A DNA stretch of 64,000 nt. Origin: JAQVEB01 sp028698105 (lineage in GTDB: Bacteria; Bacteroidota; Bacteroidia; Bacteroidales; Dysgonomonadaceae). The position numbers and the translations under genes are program-made. The notes beneath the pieces were generated by a model that ran no database searches, was not told the DNA's origin, and saw nothing but the letters and a program-made list of their open reading frames with translations. Positions 1-8,657 of the stretch are shown piece after piece. The stretch lies in assembly GCA_964293155.1 (NCBI GenBank), contig CAXYYA010000005.1:1-64000 (forward strand), given 5' to 3'. Each line of letters starts with the position of its first letter. Positions within the stretch are counted from its first letter, which is position 1.

Positions 1-53
1 GTGAATCCACTGGTGTTTGAGACCAGCGCGTCTACCAATTCCGCCATCTGGGC
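1..53 (-). tRNA. tRNA-Leu (CAA), 3' part outside window
   Basis: Read on the minus strand from base 53, the sequence starts with a 7-base acceptor arm (GCCCAGA), then a D-arm containing GGTAGACGC, an anticodon stem CTGGT/ACCAG and the 7-base loop CTCAAAC. The anticodon is CAA (complement of bases 17-19), reading UUG leucine. The sequence resembles leucine tRNAs and the window edge falls in the long variable arm, so the T-arm and acceptor 3' strand are missing. The identity rests on the anticodon and overall similarity. Confidence 0.93.
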
Positions 54-76
54 ATCTTTTCGTAGAAAAGTGAGTG

Positions 77-84
77 CAAAAGTA
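77..84 (-). promoter_or_regulatory. Putative -7 element of tRNA-Leu promoter
   Basis: The minus strand reads TACTTTTG, matching the Bacteroidota -7 consensus TAnnTTTG, 24 bases upstream of the mature tRNA 5' end. No good -33 TTTG is visible at the expected spacing. Identical octamers precede the sigma factor gene (40352) and lysA (44664). Confidence 0.5.
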
Positions 85-291
85 CAACTATTTTCGATAA
101 ATAAAAATAGTTCCGCTATATTTTTCAGATAATCTTCGGCCGCAGATTAATATTTATTTCTTATCTTTATACAATAAAAAGACAGAAGCGAAAACAAACA
201 GCATTGTTAAGATGTTAACTGTGTAGAAAAAGTCATAAACTTTCTATCTGCAAAGTACATTGAATACTAACTTATTGATTGCTAATTTATA

Positions 292-1371
292 ATGAGAAAC
301 AACAATTTTTGTGTGATCATGGGCGGCGGTGTAGGAAGCCGTTTTTGGCCATTCAGTAAAGAGGAAAAACCCAAACAATTTCTCGATTTTTTCGGTACGG
401 GACGATCGTTACTGCAAAGCACTTTCGACCGGTTTAAAAAGATTGTCCCCGCAGAGAATATCTTTATCGTAACAAACGACGTTTACGCGGGCATGACCAA
501 ACAGCAGTTGCCGGAGTTGGGAGACAACCAGATATTGCTTGAGCCGATGCGTCGCAATACGGCGCCGGCAATCGCCTTCGCCGTTTATCGGATAAGGGCG
601 ATAAATCCCGACGCCAACATTATTGTAGCTCCATCGGATCACTTGATTTTAAAAGAGGAACAATTCATCGCGGATATCGAAAAAGGCCTCGATTTTGTGG
701 ATAAAAATCCGGTTTTGTTTACGTTGGGCATCAAACCTACTCGTCCCGAGACCGGATACGGATACATTCAGGTGAGCGAAGAACAAACCGATCAGATTCA
801 CAAGGTGAAAACCTTTACCGAGAAACCCAATCTGGAGCTTGCCGAAAAGTTTATGAAGAGCGGCGAGTTTGTGTGGAACTCGGGTATTTTTCTCTGGAAC
901 GTGAAAACGATAATTGAAGCCTTTAAGCTTTTCCTGCCCGATATTGCCAACCGCTTTAATGAAGGTAAAAGTGTGTTTAACACGGAAAAAGAAAAGGCGT
1001 TCATTGACTCAACCTTTCCCATTTGTCCGAATATATCCATTGACTACGGCGTGCTGGAAAAAGCCGATAACGTTTACGTGAATATCTCGGAGTTCGGTTG
1101 GAGCGATTTGGGAACCTGGGGATCGCTGCACGAAATTTCCAAACGCGACGAAAACAATAACGCCAGTTTGCATTGCAAAACCTTGTTTATCGAAAGTTAC
1201 GATAATGTGGTGACTATGAGCGACAATAAGCTGGTTGTTCTTCAGGGGATGGAAGATTATATTGTGGCGGAATCGGATAACGTGCTGCTTATTTGCAAAA
1301 AAAGCGAAGAGCAGCGCATCAAGCACTTTGTTACGGATGTGAAGTTTCGTTTTGGAGATGAGTACATTTGA
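292..1371 (+). CDS. manC: Mannose-1-phosphate guanylyltransferase
   Basis: Makes GDP-mannose from mannose-1-phosphate and GTP, feeding mannose and fucose units into surface polysaccharides. The nucleotidyltransferase signature is near the N-terminus (GGGVGSRFWPFSKEEKPKQF, about residues 11-30), followed by the mannose-1-P region FTEKPN and the C-terminal FGWSDLGTWGSL block. At 359 residues it is the short form without the phosphomannose isomerase domain found in some ManC proteins. It stands alone with a leader of about 240 bases after the divergent tRNA; the next gene has its own promoter. The function is well supported; the sugar specificity is by homology. Confidence 0.9.
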   Translation: MRNNNFCVIMGGGVGSRFWPFSKEEKPKQFLDFFGTGRSLLQSTFDRFKKIVPAENIFIVTNDVYAGMTKQQLPELGDNQILLEPMRRNTAPAIAFAVYRIRAINPDANIIVAPSDHLILKEEQFIADIEKGLDFVDKNPVLFTLGIKPTRPETGYGYIQVSEEQTDQIHKVKTFTEKPNLELAEKFMKSGEFVWNSGIFLWNVKTIIEAFKLFLPDIANRFNEGKSVFNTEKEKAFIDSTFPICPNISIDYGVLEKADNVYVNISEFGWSDLGTWGSLHEISKRDENNNASLHCKTLFIESYDNVVTMSDNKLVVLQGMEDYIVAESDNVLLICKKSEEQRIKHFVTDVKFRFGDEYI

Positions 1372-1497
1372 TCCGGAAAGGGCACGAGATTAGCGTATCG
1401 CAAAAGGGACGAATCGTCGCACGGTTCGTCTTTCTATTTTTTGCAATAAGACAAAAGATGCTGAATGCCGAAGATGCGACGACTGATCTCTGATTGG

Positions 1498-1529
1498 TTG
1501 GGGCAAGGACGAAAAAATTATTATCTTTG
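1498..1529 (+). promoter_or_regulatory. Promoter of the Nudix gene
   Basis: TTGG at 1498-1501 and TATCTTTG at 1522-1529 are 20 bases apart, a good fit to the Bacteroidota TTTG/TAnnTTTG promoter. The start codon follows 23 bases after the -7 box. Confidence 0.6.
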
Positions 1530-1552
1530 GAAAAACATTTAAAACAAACCCT

Positions 1553-1999
1553 ATGACGCAATATCCGGAACTGACCGTGGGCGCCACCATTTTTAATTCC
1601 GACGGAAAAGTGCTTTTATGTAAATCGCATAAATGGAGCAACCAATTTGTGATCCCCGGCGGGCACATTGAGTTGGGCGAAACCATGGAAGAAGCAATGA
1701 AAAGAGAGGTGATGGAAGAAACCGGGCTCACCGTTTACGACACGCGGATGATAGGCATTAATGAAAGCATTTTTCACCCCACATTTCGCGAACGGAAGCA
1801 TTTTGTTTTCATCAACTTCATCTGCCGCACCCGCGATACAGTCGTACGGTTGAACGATGAATCGGAATCGTACGTTTGGGCCGACCTGCAGGAGATTGAG
1901 CAATACGATTTGCAGGAATTCACCAAAGCGCTGCTTTTGTTGTTGCGTGACGACGATCACGCGAAAAACAAAACGGAAATCTATTATAATTACCGGTAA
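1553..1999 (+). CDS. Nudix hydrolase
   Basis: A small (148 aa) pyrophosphohydrolase that would cleave a nucleoside diphosphate linked to another group. The complete Nudix box is visible at residues 37-59 (GHIELGE, then REVMEETGL), including the REVMEE metal-binding glutamates. The start follows a recognisable promoter at 1498-1529. It ends 12 bases before the EamA transporter, so the two are probably cotranscribed. The substrate cannot be told from the sequence; Nudix proteins range from mutT-like housecleaning to NADH and sugar-nucleotide hydrolysis. Confidence 0.88.
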   Translation: MTQYPELTVGATIFNSDGKVLLCKSHKWSNQFVIPGGHIELGETMEEAMKREVMEETGLTVYDTRMIGINESIFHPTFRERKHFVFINFICRTRDTVVRLNDESESYVWADLQEIEQYDLQEFTKALLLLLRDDDHAKNKTEIYYNYR

Positions 2000-2011
2000 A
2001 CTGCCTCCACG

Positions 2012-2929
2012 ATGCGTTCTGCCAATCAGGAATTCAAAGCGTATGCCGGCGTGGTGCTTTCCATGCTCATCATCGGCTTGTCGTTCATTTTTATGAAGAT
2101 CGCGCTGCGCGCGGCCGGCCCCGTGGATTTGCTGGCGCATCGTTTTACGGCTGCCACGGCGGGGATGTTGGTGGTGTACGCATCGGGGAAGGTGAAATTT
2201 CCGAAAATCGCGATCAGAAAAATGCTTCCTTTGCTGCTGATTTCGCTCTTTTACCCGCTGCTGGCGTTTATTTTTCAGGCCGAAGGGCTGAAAAGCACCA
2301 CGGCCTCGGAGGCCGGCATTGTGTCGGCGCTTATGCCCGTGATCACGGTGATCATGGCTGCGTTGTTTCTGAAAGAAAAAAGTACGCCGGGGCAGGTGAT
2401 CAGCGTGATAGTTTCGTTTGCCGGTATTTTCTATATCCTGTATCGCAACGGGTTCGATATGCAGGCTGGCAGCCTGAAAGGCAACCTGCTTATTTTGTCG
2501 TCGGTTTTGTCGGTGGTGGTGTATTACCTGCTGGCACGAAAGATAAACCGCCGGTACAGAGCGCTCGATATCACGTTTTTTATGACGATAACGGCCTGTG
2601 TGGTTTTCAACGCTACGGCGGTTTTCTCGCATCTGCAAAGCGGCACAATGCCGCTTTATTTTGAGCCGCTGAAGAACAGCAGTTTTTTGTGGTCGGTGCT
2701 CTATCTTGGGGTATTGTCGTCTTTTCTCACGTCGTTGTTTGCCAACTATGCGCTATCCATTCTTCCGGCGCCGCAGGTGGCGATTTTTACCAACCTCACA
2801 CCCATCATTACCATTGTAAGCGGAGTGATATTGCTTAACGAAACGCTTTACGGTTATCACATCATCGGGTCGGTGTTGGTGATGGCGGGCGTTATCGGAA
2901 CAATGATTTTCAGAAAAAGAAAACCGTAA
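2012..2929 (+). CDS. EamA/DMT-superfamily transporter
   Basis: A 305-residue integral membrane protein with about ten hydrophobic segments forming two EamA repeats, the usual length and layout of drug/metabolite transporters. The second repeat ends with the typical LTPIITIVSGVILLNE motif before a final helix and a short basic tail (RKRKP). It is 12 bases downstream of the Nudix gene. Members export amino acids, purines or other metabolites; the cargo is unknown here. Confidence 0.87.
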   Translation: MRSANQEFKAYAGVVLSMLIIGLSFIFMKIALRAAGPVDLLAHRFTAATAGMLVVYASGKVKFPKIAIRKMLPLLLISLFYPLLAFIFQAEGLKSTTASEAGIVSALMPVITVIMAALFLKEKSTPGQVISVIVSFAGIFYILYRNGFDMQAGSLKGNLLILSSVLSVVVYYLLARKINRRYRALDITFFMTITACVVFNATAVFSHLQSGTMPLYFEPLKNSSFLWSVLYLGVLSSFLTSLFANYALSILPAPQVAIFTNLTPIITIVSGVILLNETLYGYHIIGSVLVMAGVIGTMIFRKRKP

Positions 2930-2994
2930 ACTTCCCCAAATCTATCCTCCGCGCAGCAATGCCGACGACTACGAAGTAAAAAAACGCTGAAACA

Positions 2995-3026
2995 TTTTGC
3001 CAATCCGTTTGAAAATAATATCTTTG
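2995..3026 (+). promoter_or_regulatory. Promoter of the rimP-nusA-infB operon
   Basis: A TTTTG run at 2995-2999 and TATCTTTG at 3019-3026 with a 19-base spacer match the Bacteroidota promoter. Transcription would begin near 3033, leaving a leader of about 55 bases before rimP that holds the hairpin at 3044-3071. Confidence 0.65.
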
Positions 3027-3043
3027 CATCGGAAAATTAAGAG

Positions 3044-3071
3044 GGAAGCAGGAAACACGGCTTCCTTTTTT
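3044..3071 (+). terminator. Terminator-like hairpin in rimP leader (possible attenuator)
   Basis: GGAAGC (3044-3049) pairs with GCTTCC (3060-3065), followed at once by six T residues. It lies after the rimP promoter and before the rimP start at 3088, so it can act as a transcription attenuator of rimP-nusA-infB. It could instead simply stop read-through from the EamA gene. Confidence 0.6.
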
Positions 3072-3087
3072 ATTAGTAAGACCGAAA

Positions 3088-3555
3088 ATGATTGACAAAA
3101 ACGTGGTGAGCGAAATTGTGGAAGCGTATCTGAAAGATACACCCGATTATTTGGTGGATGTGATGGTTGCGCCCGGGAACGTCATTACCGTTGAGATTGA
3201 TAACGACGAAAGCGTGAACATTGATGAGTGCGTGGCGCTGAGCCGGCACATCGAATCGAAACTCGACCGCGATGCGGAAGATTTTGAACTAACCGTTACC
3301 TCGGCGGGGCTGACATCGCCTTTCAAAACGTTGCGTCAATATAAAAAATACGAAGGTAAGGAGATTGAAACCCTCACCCGGAAAGGCGAAAAACTGAAAG
3401 GTGTACTGAAATCGGCCGACGAAAACGGATTCACCGTCACCATCGCCAAAATGGCAAGGCCCGAGGGCGCCAAGCGCAAAACCGAGGTGCACGAAGACCT
3501 TCGTTTGGGGTACGAAGACGTAAAATACACCAAGTATCTCATTCGGTTTAAATAA
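3088..3555 (+). CDS. rimP: Ribosome maturation factor RimP
   Basis: Needed for maturation of the 30S ribosomal subunit in the cytoplasm. The 155-residue protein has the two-domain RimP (DUF150) layout: an N-terminal alpha/beta domain with VNIDECVALSRHIE and DFELTVTSAG-type motifs (about residues 30-75), the conserved GLTSPFKTLRQYKKY segment, and an Sm-like C-terminal beta domain. It is the first gene of the conserved rimP-nusA-infB cluster, with nusA 106 bases downstream. Confidence 0.95.
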   Translation: MIDKNVVSEIVEAYLKDTPDYLVDVMVAPGNVITVEIDNDESVNIDECVALSRHIESKLDRDAEDFELTVTSAGLTSPFKTLRQYKKYEGKEIETLTRKGEKLKGVLKSADENGFTVTIAKMARPEGAKRKTEVHEDLRLGYEDVKYTKYLIRFK

Positions 3556-3661
3556 AGAGAATAAAATAATTAGCAGTTGAGAAAGTTGGCACACGCTGCA
3601 ATCAGGTCATGCAACCAACCTCGCAACACGAACCCCGTAACTCGAAACAAATAATAAATAT

Positions 3662-4927
3662 ATGGGCAAAAAGAAAGAAACGATTAGCCTGATTGATACA
3701 TTTTCCGAATTCAACGAGCTGAAAAATATAGACAAAGCTACGATGATCAGCGTGTTGGAAGAATCGTTCCGCAACGTGATATCGAAAATGAACGGAACCG
3801 ATGAAAATTACGACATCATCATTAACCCCGACAAGGGCGACCTTGAGATCTGGCGTAACCGCCTTATTGTGGAAGATGATGAACTGGAAGACCCCAACAT
3901 GGAGATCACGCTCTCGGAAGCACGGAAAATTGACGAAGATTTTGAAGTAGGCGAAGAAGTAACAGACGAAATGCATCTGGAAGATTTCGGCCGCCGAACC
4001 ATTCTCAATCTCCGCCAAACCCTCGCTTCAAAAATACTCGAGTTGGAAAAAGACAACCTGTACAACCTGTACAAAGAAAAAGTCGGAATGATCGTTTCGG
4101 GTGAAGTATATCAGGTTTGGAAAAAAGAACTGCTGCTGCTCGATGACGACCACAACGAACTTATTTTGCCCAAAACCGAGCAAATACCCAGCGATTTCTT
4201 CCGCAAGGGAGAACATGTGCGTGCGGTGGTTGCCCGCGTTGAAAACAAAAACAACAACCCTAAGATCATTCTTTCGCGCACATCGCCTATTTTCCTCGAA
4301 AGGCTTTTCGAACAGGAAATTCCGGAAATTGCCGACGGATTGATCACTATAAAAGGTATTGCCCGCATTCCGGGCGAACGCGCAAAAGTGGCTGTGGAAG
4401 CCTATGACGACCGTATAGACCCGGTTGGCGCCTGCGTGGGAATGAAAGGATTCCGTATTCACGGCATCGTGCGCGAATTGCGCAACGAGAACATTGACGT
4501 GATCAACTTCACCAACAACACGCAACTGTACATCCAGCGCGCGTTGAGCCCCGCCAAAATAAATTCTATTTCGGTGAAAGAAGAAGAACGCCGCGCCGAG
4601 GTTTTCCTGCTGCCCGAAGAAGTATCGCTGGCCATCGGGAAAGGCGGAGCCAACATCAAGCTGGCCTCCATGCTCACCGGATACAACATCGAAGTGTTCC
4701 GCGATATAGAAGATGTGGGCGAGGAAGATATTTACCTCGACGAATTCCGCGATGAAATTGACGGCTGGGTAATTGATCAGCTGAAACGCATCGGATGCTC
4801 CACTGCCAAAAACGTTCTGGCAATGGATCGCGAAAAGCTTATCCGCGAAGCGGATCTCGAAGAAGATACCGTGGACGAAATATTAAGCATTTTTGCTTCG
4901 GAATTTGAGGAGGACGAAGAAGTTTAA
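3662..4927 (+). CDS. nusA: Transcription termination/antitermination factor NusA
   Basis: Binds RNA polymerase and nascent RNA and modulates pausing, termination and antitermination. The 421-residue protein shows the N-terminal RNAP-binding domain, an S1 domain (about residues 135-205), and two KH domains, the first with VGACVGMKGFRIHGIVREL and the second with LAIGKGGANIKLAS. A short acidic C-terminal helical domain closes it. The E. coli-type duplicated C-terminal repeats are absent, as usual outside Proteobacteria. It lies between rimP and infB, and the leader hairpin upstream of rimP could respond to it. Confidence 0.97.
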   Translation: MGKKKETISLIDTFSEFNELKNIDKATMISVLEESFRNVISKMNGTDENYDIIINPDKGDLEIWRNRLIVEDDELEDPNMEITLSEARKIDEDFEVGEEVTDEMHLEDFGRRTILNLRQTLASKILELEKDNLYNLYKEKVGMIVSGEVYQVWKKELLLLDDDHNELILPKTEQIPSDFFRKGEHVRAVVARVENKNNNPKIILSRTSPIFLERLFEQEIPEIADGLITIKGIARIPGERAKVAVEAYDDRIDPVGACVGMKGFRIHGIVRELRNENIDVINFTNNTQLYIQRALSPAKINSISVKEEERRAEVFLLPEEVSLAIGKGGANIKLASMLTGYNIEVFRDIEDVGEEDIYLDEFRDEIDGWVIDQLKRIGCSTAKNVLAMDREKLIREADLEEDTVDEILSIFASEFEEDEEV

Positions 4928-4996
4928 ACTCCCGCATCGTCATCGCATTCAAAAAAATACCGTTCATTATAAAAAAGAAAGGACAAACCCAATTAT

Positions 4997-7903
4997 ATGT
5001 CTGAAAGATTAAGTAAAGTAGCCAAAAATTTGAATGTAGGGATCAGCAATTTAGTTGAATTCCTGCACAAGAAAGGTATTAACATAGAAACTAACCCGAA
5101 CGCCAAGATCAGCGACGAGCAGTATGATCTGTTGATCGCAGAGTTCGGGAAAGATAAAAATATCAAGCGCGAAGTCGAAAAAACACGTGAGAAACTTCAT
5201 CAGAAAGAAGAGAAAGAAACCGTTGCCATAAAAGGTTACGAGCTTCCTGAAGATAAATCGCAAAAGAAAAAAACCGAACAACAAACCATTAAGACCGAAG
5301 TTCCCGAAAACATGAAACCGCATTTGAATGTGGTAGGGAGCATTGATCTGGACGAGCATAAAAAGAAAAAACAGGAGCCAAAACAAGAACCTGTTGCAGA
5401 AAAAGCGAAAGAAGAACCCGCACCACAACCCGAACCCATACCGGAAGAGCCGGAAGTTGAAACAACTCAACCGGAAGAAATGGAAGAAATTGCTGCCGAC
5501 TTTACCTTAGAAACCTCTGTAGAAGAAGATTTTACGGACGAAGAAGAGGCGCAAGAAGTTGAGATCGAGGAAGTGGATGAAGAAGATCAGGATGAGGAAG
5601 AAACTCCTTCGGATGAGGAAGGAGAGGACGTTTTCAGGCTACACAAGAAAAAAATTGTTTCCAATATCGTTGTAAAAGGCTCCATTGATTTGACCTCTAT
5701 CAACGATAAAACGCGTCCCGCGCGCAAATCAAGAGCGCAACGCAAAAAAGAAAGACTGGAAAGGGAGCAAAAAGCCGGCGAAGCCAAAAAACCGAAAGAA
5801 GATCAGGTTAAATCGCTTAAAAAAGAGACTCTCAACGAAAAGAAACACGACATAAACGACGACGACAGCGACAAAAAGAAAAAACGCAAACGCATCCGAA
5901 AAGGAAAGGTAAACTTGGAAAAACCGGGTTCGTTCGAATCGGGTAAAGATCGCGGCGACCGCCGTCGTCCGACGCTGAAAAAACCGAATAAGGCCGAAGT
6001 AAGCGACGAAGAAGTTCAAAAACAGATAAAAGAAACGTTGGCCCGCCTCACCGAAAAACGCGGTGGAAAAGGCGGAGCAAAATATCGTCGCGAGAAGCGC
6101 GAAGCCTTCTCCCAGAAACAGGAAGAGGAAAATTTGCAGAAACAACGCGAAAGCAACATCCTGCAACTTACCGAATTTGTTACGGCCAACGATTTGGCCA
6201 ACATGATGAACGTGCCCGTCACCAACGTCATTTCCACGTGTATGAACCTCGGTGTAATGGTTGCCATCAACCAACGGTTGGATGCCGAAACCATAAACAT
6301 TGTTGCGGACGAATACGGTTACAAGACCAAATTTGTGAGTGCCGATGTGGTGGAGGCAATTACCGAGGAAGAAGACAATCCCGAGGATTTAAAGCCTCGT
6401 CCGCCCATCGTTACGGTTATGGGACACGTGGATCACGGTAAAACATCGTTGCTCGATAACATTCGCAACACCAACGTGATTGCCGGCGAAGCCGGAGGTA
6501 TCACGCAGCACATCGGGGCGTACAACGTTACCTTGAGCGATGGCCGCCAGATTACATTCCTCGACACTCCCGGACACGAAGCGTTCACCGCCATGCGTGC
6601 ACGCGGAGCGCAGGTAACCGACGTGGCGATCATTATTGTTGCCGCAGACGACAGCGTGATGCCGCAAACCGTGGAAGCCATCAACCACGCCAGCGCAGCC
6701 GGCGTGCCTATTGTCTTTGCCATCAATAAAATAGATAAACCGGGCGCAAACCCCGAAAAAATAAAAGAACGGCTTGCCGAAATGAACTACCTGGTGGAAG
6801 ACTGGGGCGGCAAATACCAATCGCAGGATATTTCGGCGAAAAAAGGCGTCGGGATCAAAGAACTGCTGGAGAAAGTGTTGCTCGAAGCCGATTTGCTTGA
6901 GCTGAAAGCCAACCCCGACCGTCATGCTTCGGGTTCGGTGATCGAATCCTCGCTCGACAAAGGCCGGGGATACGTTGCCACCGTGCTGGTTCACAACGGT
7001 ACGTTGAAACAAGGTGATATTGTGTTGGCCGGGTCGTATTTCGGCCGCGTGAAAGCCATGTTCAACGAGCGTAACCAGCGCATCGAAGAGGCAGGCCCTT
7101 CGGAGCCGACCCTGATCCTCGGACTGGACGGCGCGCCACAGGCCGGCGATACGTTCCACGTGATGGAAAACGAGCAGGACGCCCGTTCCATTGCCAATCG
7201 GCGCGAACAATTGCAACGCGAACAATCACTGCGTACGCAGAAACTGCTTACGCTCGATGATATCGGTCGCCGCATCGCTATCGGTAATTTCCAGCAGTTG
7301 AACATCATCGTGAAAGGCGATGTGGACGGTTCCGTGGAAGCGCTTTCCGATTCGCTTATCCGCCTTTCGACGCCCGAAATCCAGGTGAACGTCATCCACA
7401 AGGCCGTAGGCCAGATTTCGGAATCGGATGTTACGCTGGCTGCGGCATCGGATGCCATCATTATAGGATTCCAGGTGCGCCCGTCGTTGAGCGCGCGTAA
7501 GGAAGCTGAAAAAGAAGGAGTTGACATTCGGTTGTACTCCATCATTTACACGGCAATCGAAGAAGTTACGGCGGCTATGGAAGGTATGCTTTCGCCCGAC
7601 ATCAAGGAAGAAATCGTTGGAAATATCGAAGTGCGCGACGTTTTCAAGATCACGAAAGTGGGAACCGTTGCCGGATGTATGGTAAAAGACGGCAAGGTGA
7701 AACGTTCCAACAAAATCCGCCTGATCCGCGATGGTATCGTGATCTACACCGGAGAGTTGGATTCGCTCAAACGCTTCAAAGACGATGTGAAAGAAGTTTC
7801 ATCGGGATACGAGTGCGGACTGAGCATCAGAAATTTCAACGATATTAAAGTGGGCGACATTGTGGAAGCCTACGAAGAGATTGAAGTAAAGAAAACATTG
7901 TAA
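4997..7903 (+). CDS. infB: Translation initiation factor IF-2
   Basis: GTPase that brings fMet-tRNA to the 30S subunit and promotes 70S joining. Of 968 residues, the first about 350 are a highly charged, low-complexity N-terminal extension rich in Lys/Glu. It starts with an IF2-N-type segment (KVAKNLNVGISNLVEFLHKKG). The GTPase begins with GHVDHGKT at residues 476-483, followed by DTPGHEAF and NKID. The C-terminal half holds the beta-barrel, IF2 domain 3 and the fMet-tRNA-binding barrel. It is the third gene of the operon, 69 bases after nusA. Confidence 0.97.
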   Translation: MSERLSKVAKNLNVGISNLVEFLHKKGINIETNPNAKISDEQYDLLIAEFGKDKNIKREVEKTREKLHQKEEKETVAIKGYELPEDKSQKKKTEQQTIKTEVPENMKPHLNVVGSIDLDEHKKKKQEPKQEPVAEKAKEEPAPQPEPIPEEPEVETTQPEEMEEIAADFTLETSVEEDFTDEEEAQEVEIEEVDEEDQDEEETPSDEEGEDVFRLHKKKIVSNIVVKGSIDLTSINDKTRPARKSRAQRKKERLEREQKAGEAKKPKEDQVKSLKKETLNEKKHDINDDDSDKKKKRKRIRKGKVNLEKPGSFESGKDRGDRRRPTLKKPNKAEVSDEEVQKQIKETLARLTEKRGGKGGAKYRREKREAFSQKQEEENLQKQRESNILQLTEFVTANDLANMMNVPVTNVISTCMNLGVMVAINQRLDAETINIVADEYGYKTKFVSADVVEAITEEEDNPEDLKPRPPIVTVMGHVDHGKTSLLDNIRNTNVIAGEAGGITQHIGAYNVTLSDGRQITFLDTPGHEAFTAMRARGAQVTDVAIIIVAADDSVMPQTVEAINHASAAGVPIVFAINKIDKPGANPEKIKERLAEMNYLVEDWGGKYQSQDISAKKGVGIKELLEKVLLEADLLELKANPDRHASGSVIESSLDKGRGYVATVLVHNGTLKQGDIVLAGSYFGRVKAMFNERNQRIEEAGPSEPTLILGLDGAPQAGDTFHVMENEQDARSIANRREQLQREQSLRTQKLLTLDDIGRRIAIGNFQQLNIIVKGDVDGSVEALSDSLIRLSTPEIQVNVIHKAVGQISESDVTLAAASDAIIIGFQVRPSLSARKEAEKEGVDIRLYSIIYTAIEEVTAAMEGMLSPDIKEEIVGNIEVRDVFKITKVGTVAGCMVKDGKVKRSNKIRLIRDGIVIYTGELDSLKRFKDDVKEVSSGYECGLSIRNFNDIKVGDIVEAYEEIEVKKTL

Positions 7904-7998
7904 AATAAGCAGTTATCGGTCAGAAGTTAGAAGTCCGATCGCTTGTTTTAACGATATACACCAGTTGACATTGTAATTTATAATTCTCTACCCTGAGT

Positions 7999-8032
7999 TG
8001 GCAGCATCGGCTTTAAAAAGCGGATGCTGCCA
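7999..8032 (+). other. Long intergenic hairpin without T-tract
   Basis: A perfect 10-bp stem (TGGCAGCATC with GATGCTGCCA) can be extended through GCTTT/AAAGC in the loop. No T-run follows on either strand, so it is not a standard intrinsic terminator. It lies 96 bases after infB and 85 bases before the OmpH-like gene, and may protect an mRNA 3' end or sit in the chaperone gene's leader. Confidence 0.6.
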
Positions 8033-8116
8033 CAACACACAGAGAACATAAATTACGGATGTTAACGGGATTCCGAAAAATATAAACCAAAGCACAAACA
8101 TTAAATTATATTCATC

Positions 8117-8635
8117 ATGACAAAAAAAATATTTTTTAGCGTAAGTGTACTCGTTTTCATGTTTTTTGCAACGTCTTTTGCGCAAAATGCCCCTCTCGTT
8201 GCTTACGTAAACACTGCCGAATTGATTGACGCTACGCCCGATAAACAGAAGGCTACGGAACAGCTAACGACGTTGAGTAACAACTACAAAGAAGAATTAA
8301 AGTTGATGCAAAACGAATACAACAAGAAGTATTCCGATTTCATCACGTACCAGAGTTCATTGGCCGAAAACATTAAATTGCGCCGCATGCAGGAATTGAC
8401 CGACCTCGAAAACAAAATGCAGCAATTTACACAATTGGCTCAAAAAGATATTGAAGAACAGGAAAAAATAATGCTTGAGCCCATCAGGAAAAAAATAAGC
8501 GATGCCATTCGTGCCGTCGGCATAGAACGGAATTTTACGGTTATATACGATTTGGCCGATTCCGGAATCGCGTTTGTGAATCCTGCGGCGGTGAATGCCA
8601 CACCGTTGGTGAAAGCACGTCTGGGAATAAAATAA
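8117..8635 (+). CDS. OmpH/Skp family periplasmic chaperone
   Basis: Likely holds unfolded outer-membrane proteins in the periplasm. The 172-residue product starts with a clear signal peptide (MTKKIFFSVSVLVFMFFATS, cleavage near FAQ-NA) and then a Skp-like body: a beta strand VAYVNTAELIDA, a long charged coiled-coil hairpin (about residues 50-125), and a returning strand FTVIYDLADSGIAFVNP. Bacteroidota often have several skp paralogues near bamA; here the neighbour is murI (22 bases downstream) and bamA is not in the window. Confidence 0.88.
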   Translation: MTKKIFFSVSVLVFMFFATSFAQNAPLVAYVNTAELIDATPDKQKATEQLTTLSNNYKEELKLMQNEYNKKYSDFITYQSSLAENIKLRRMQELTDLENKMQQFTQLAQKDIEEQEKIMLEPIRKKISDAIRAVGIERNFTVIYDLADSGIAFVNPAAVNATPLVKARLGIK

Positions 8636-8657
8636 CCTGTCTTTCAGACATCATAAC

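Noticed and set aside
1616..2638. Long minus-strand reading frame (340 codons) opposite the Nudix and EamA genes
   Set aside because: Composition is rich in Arg, Gln and His with no domain pattern, as expected of the antisense of real genes; the plus-strand genes have clear motifs.
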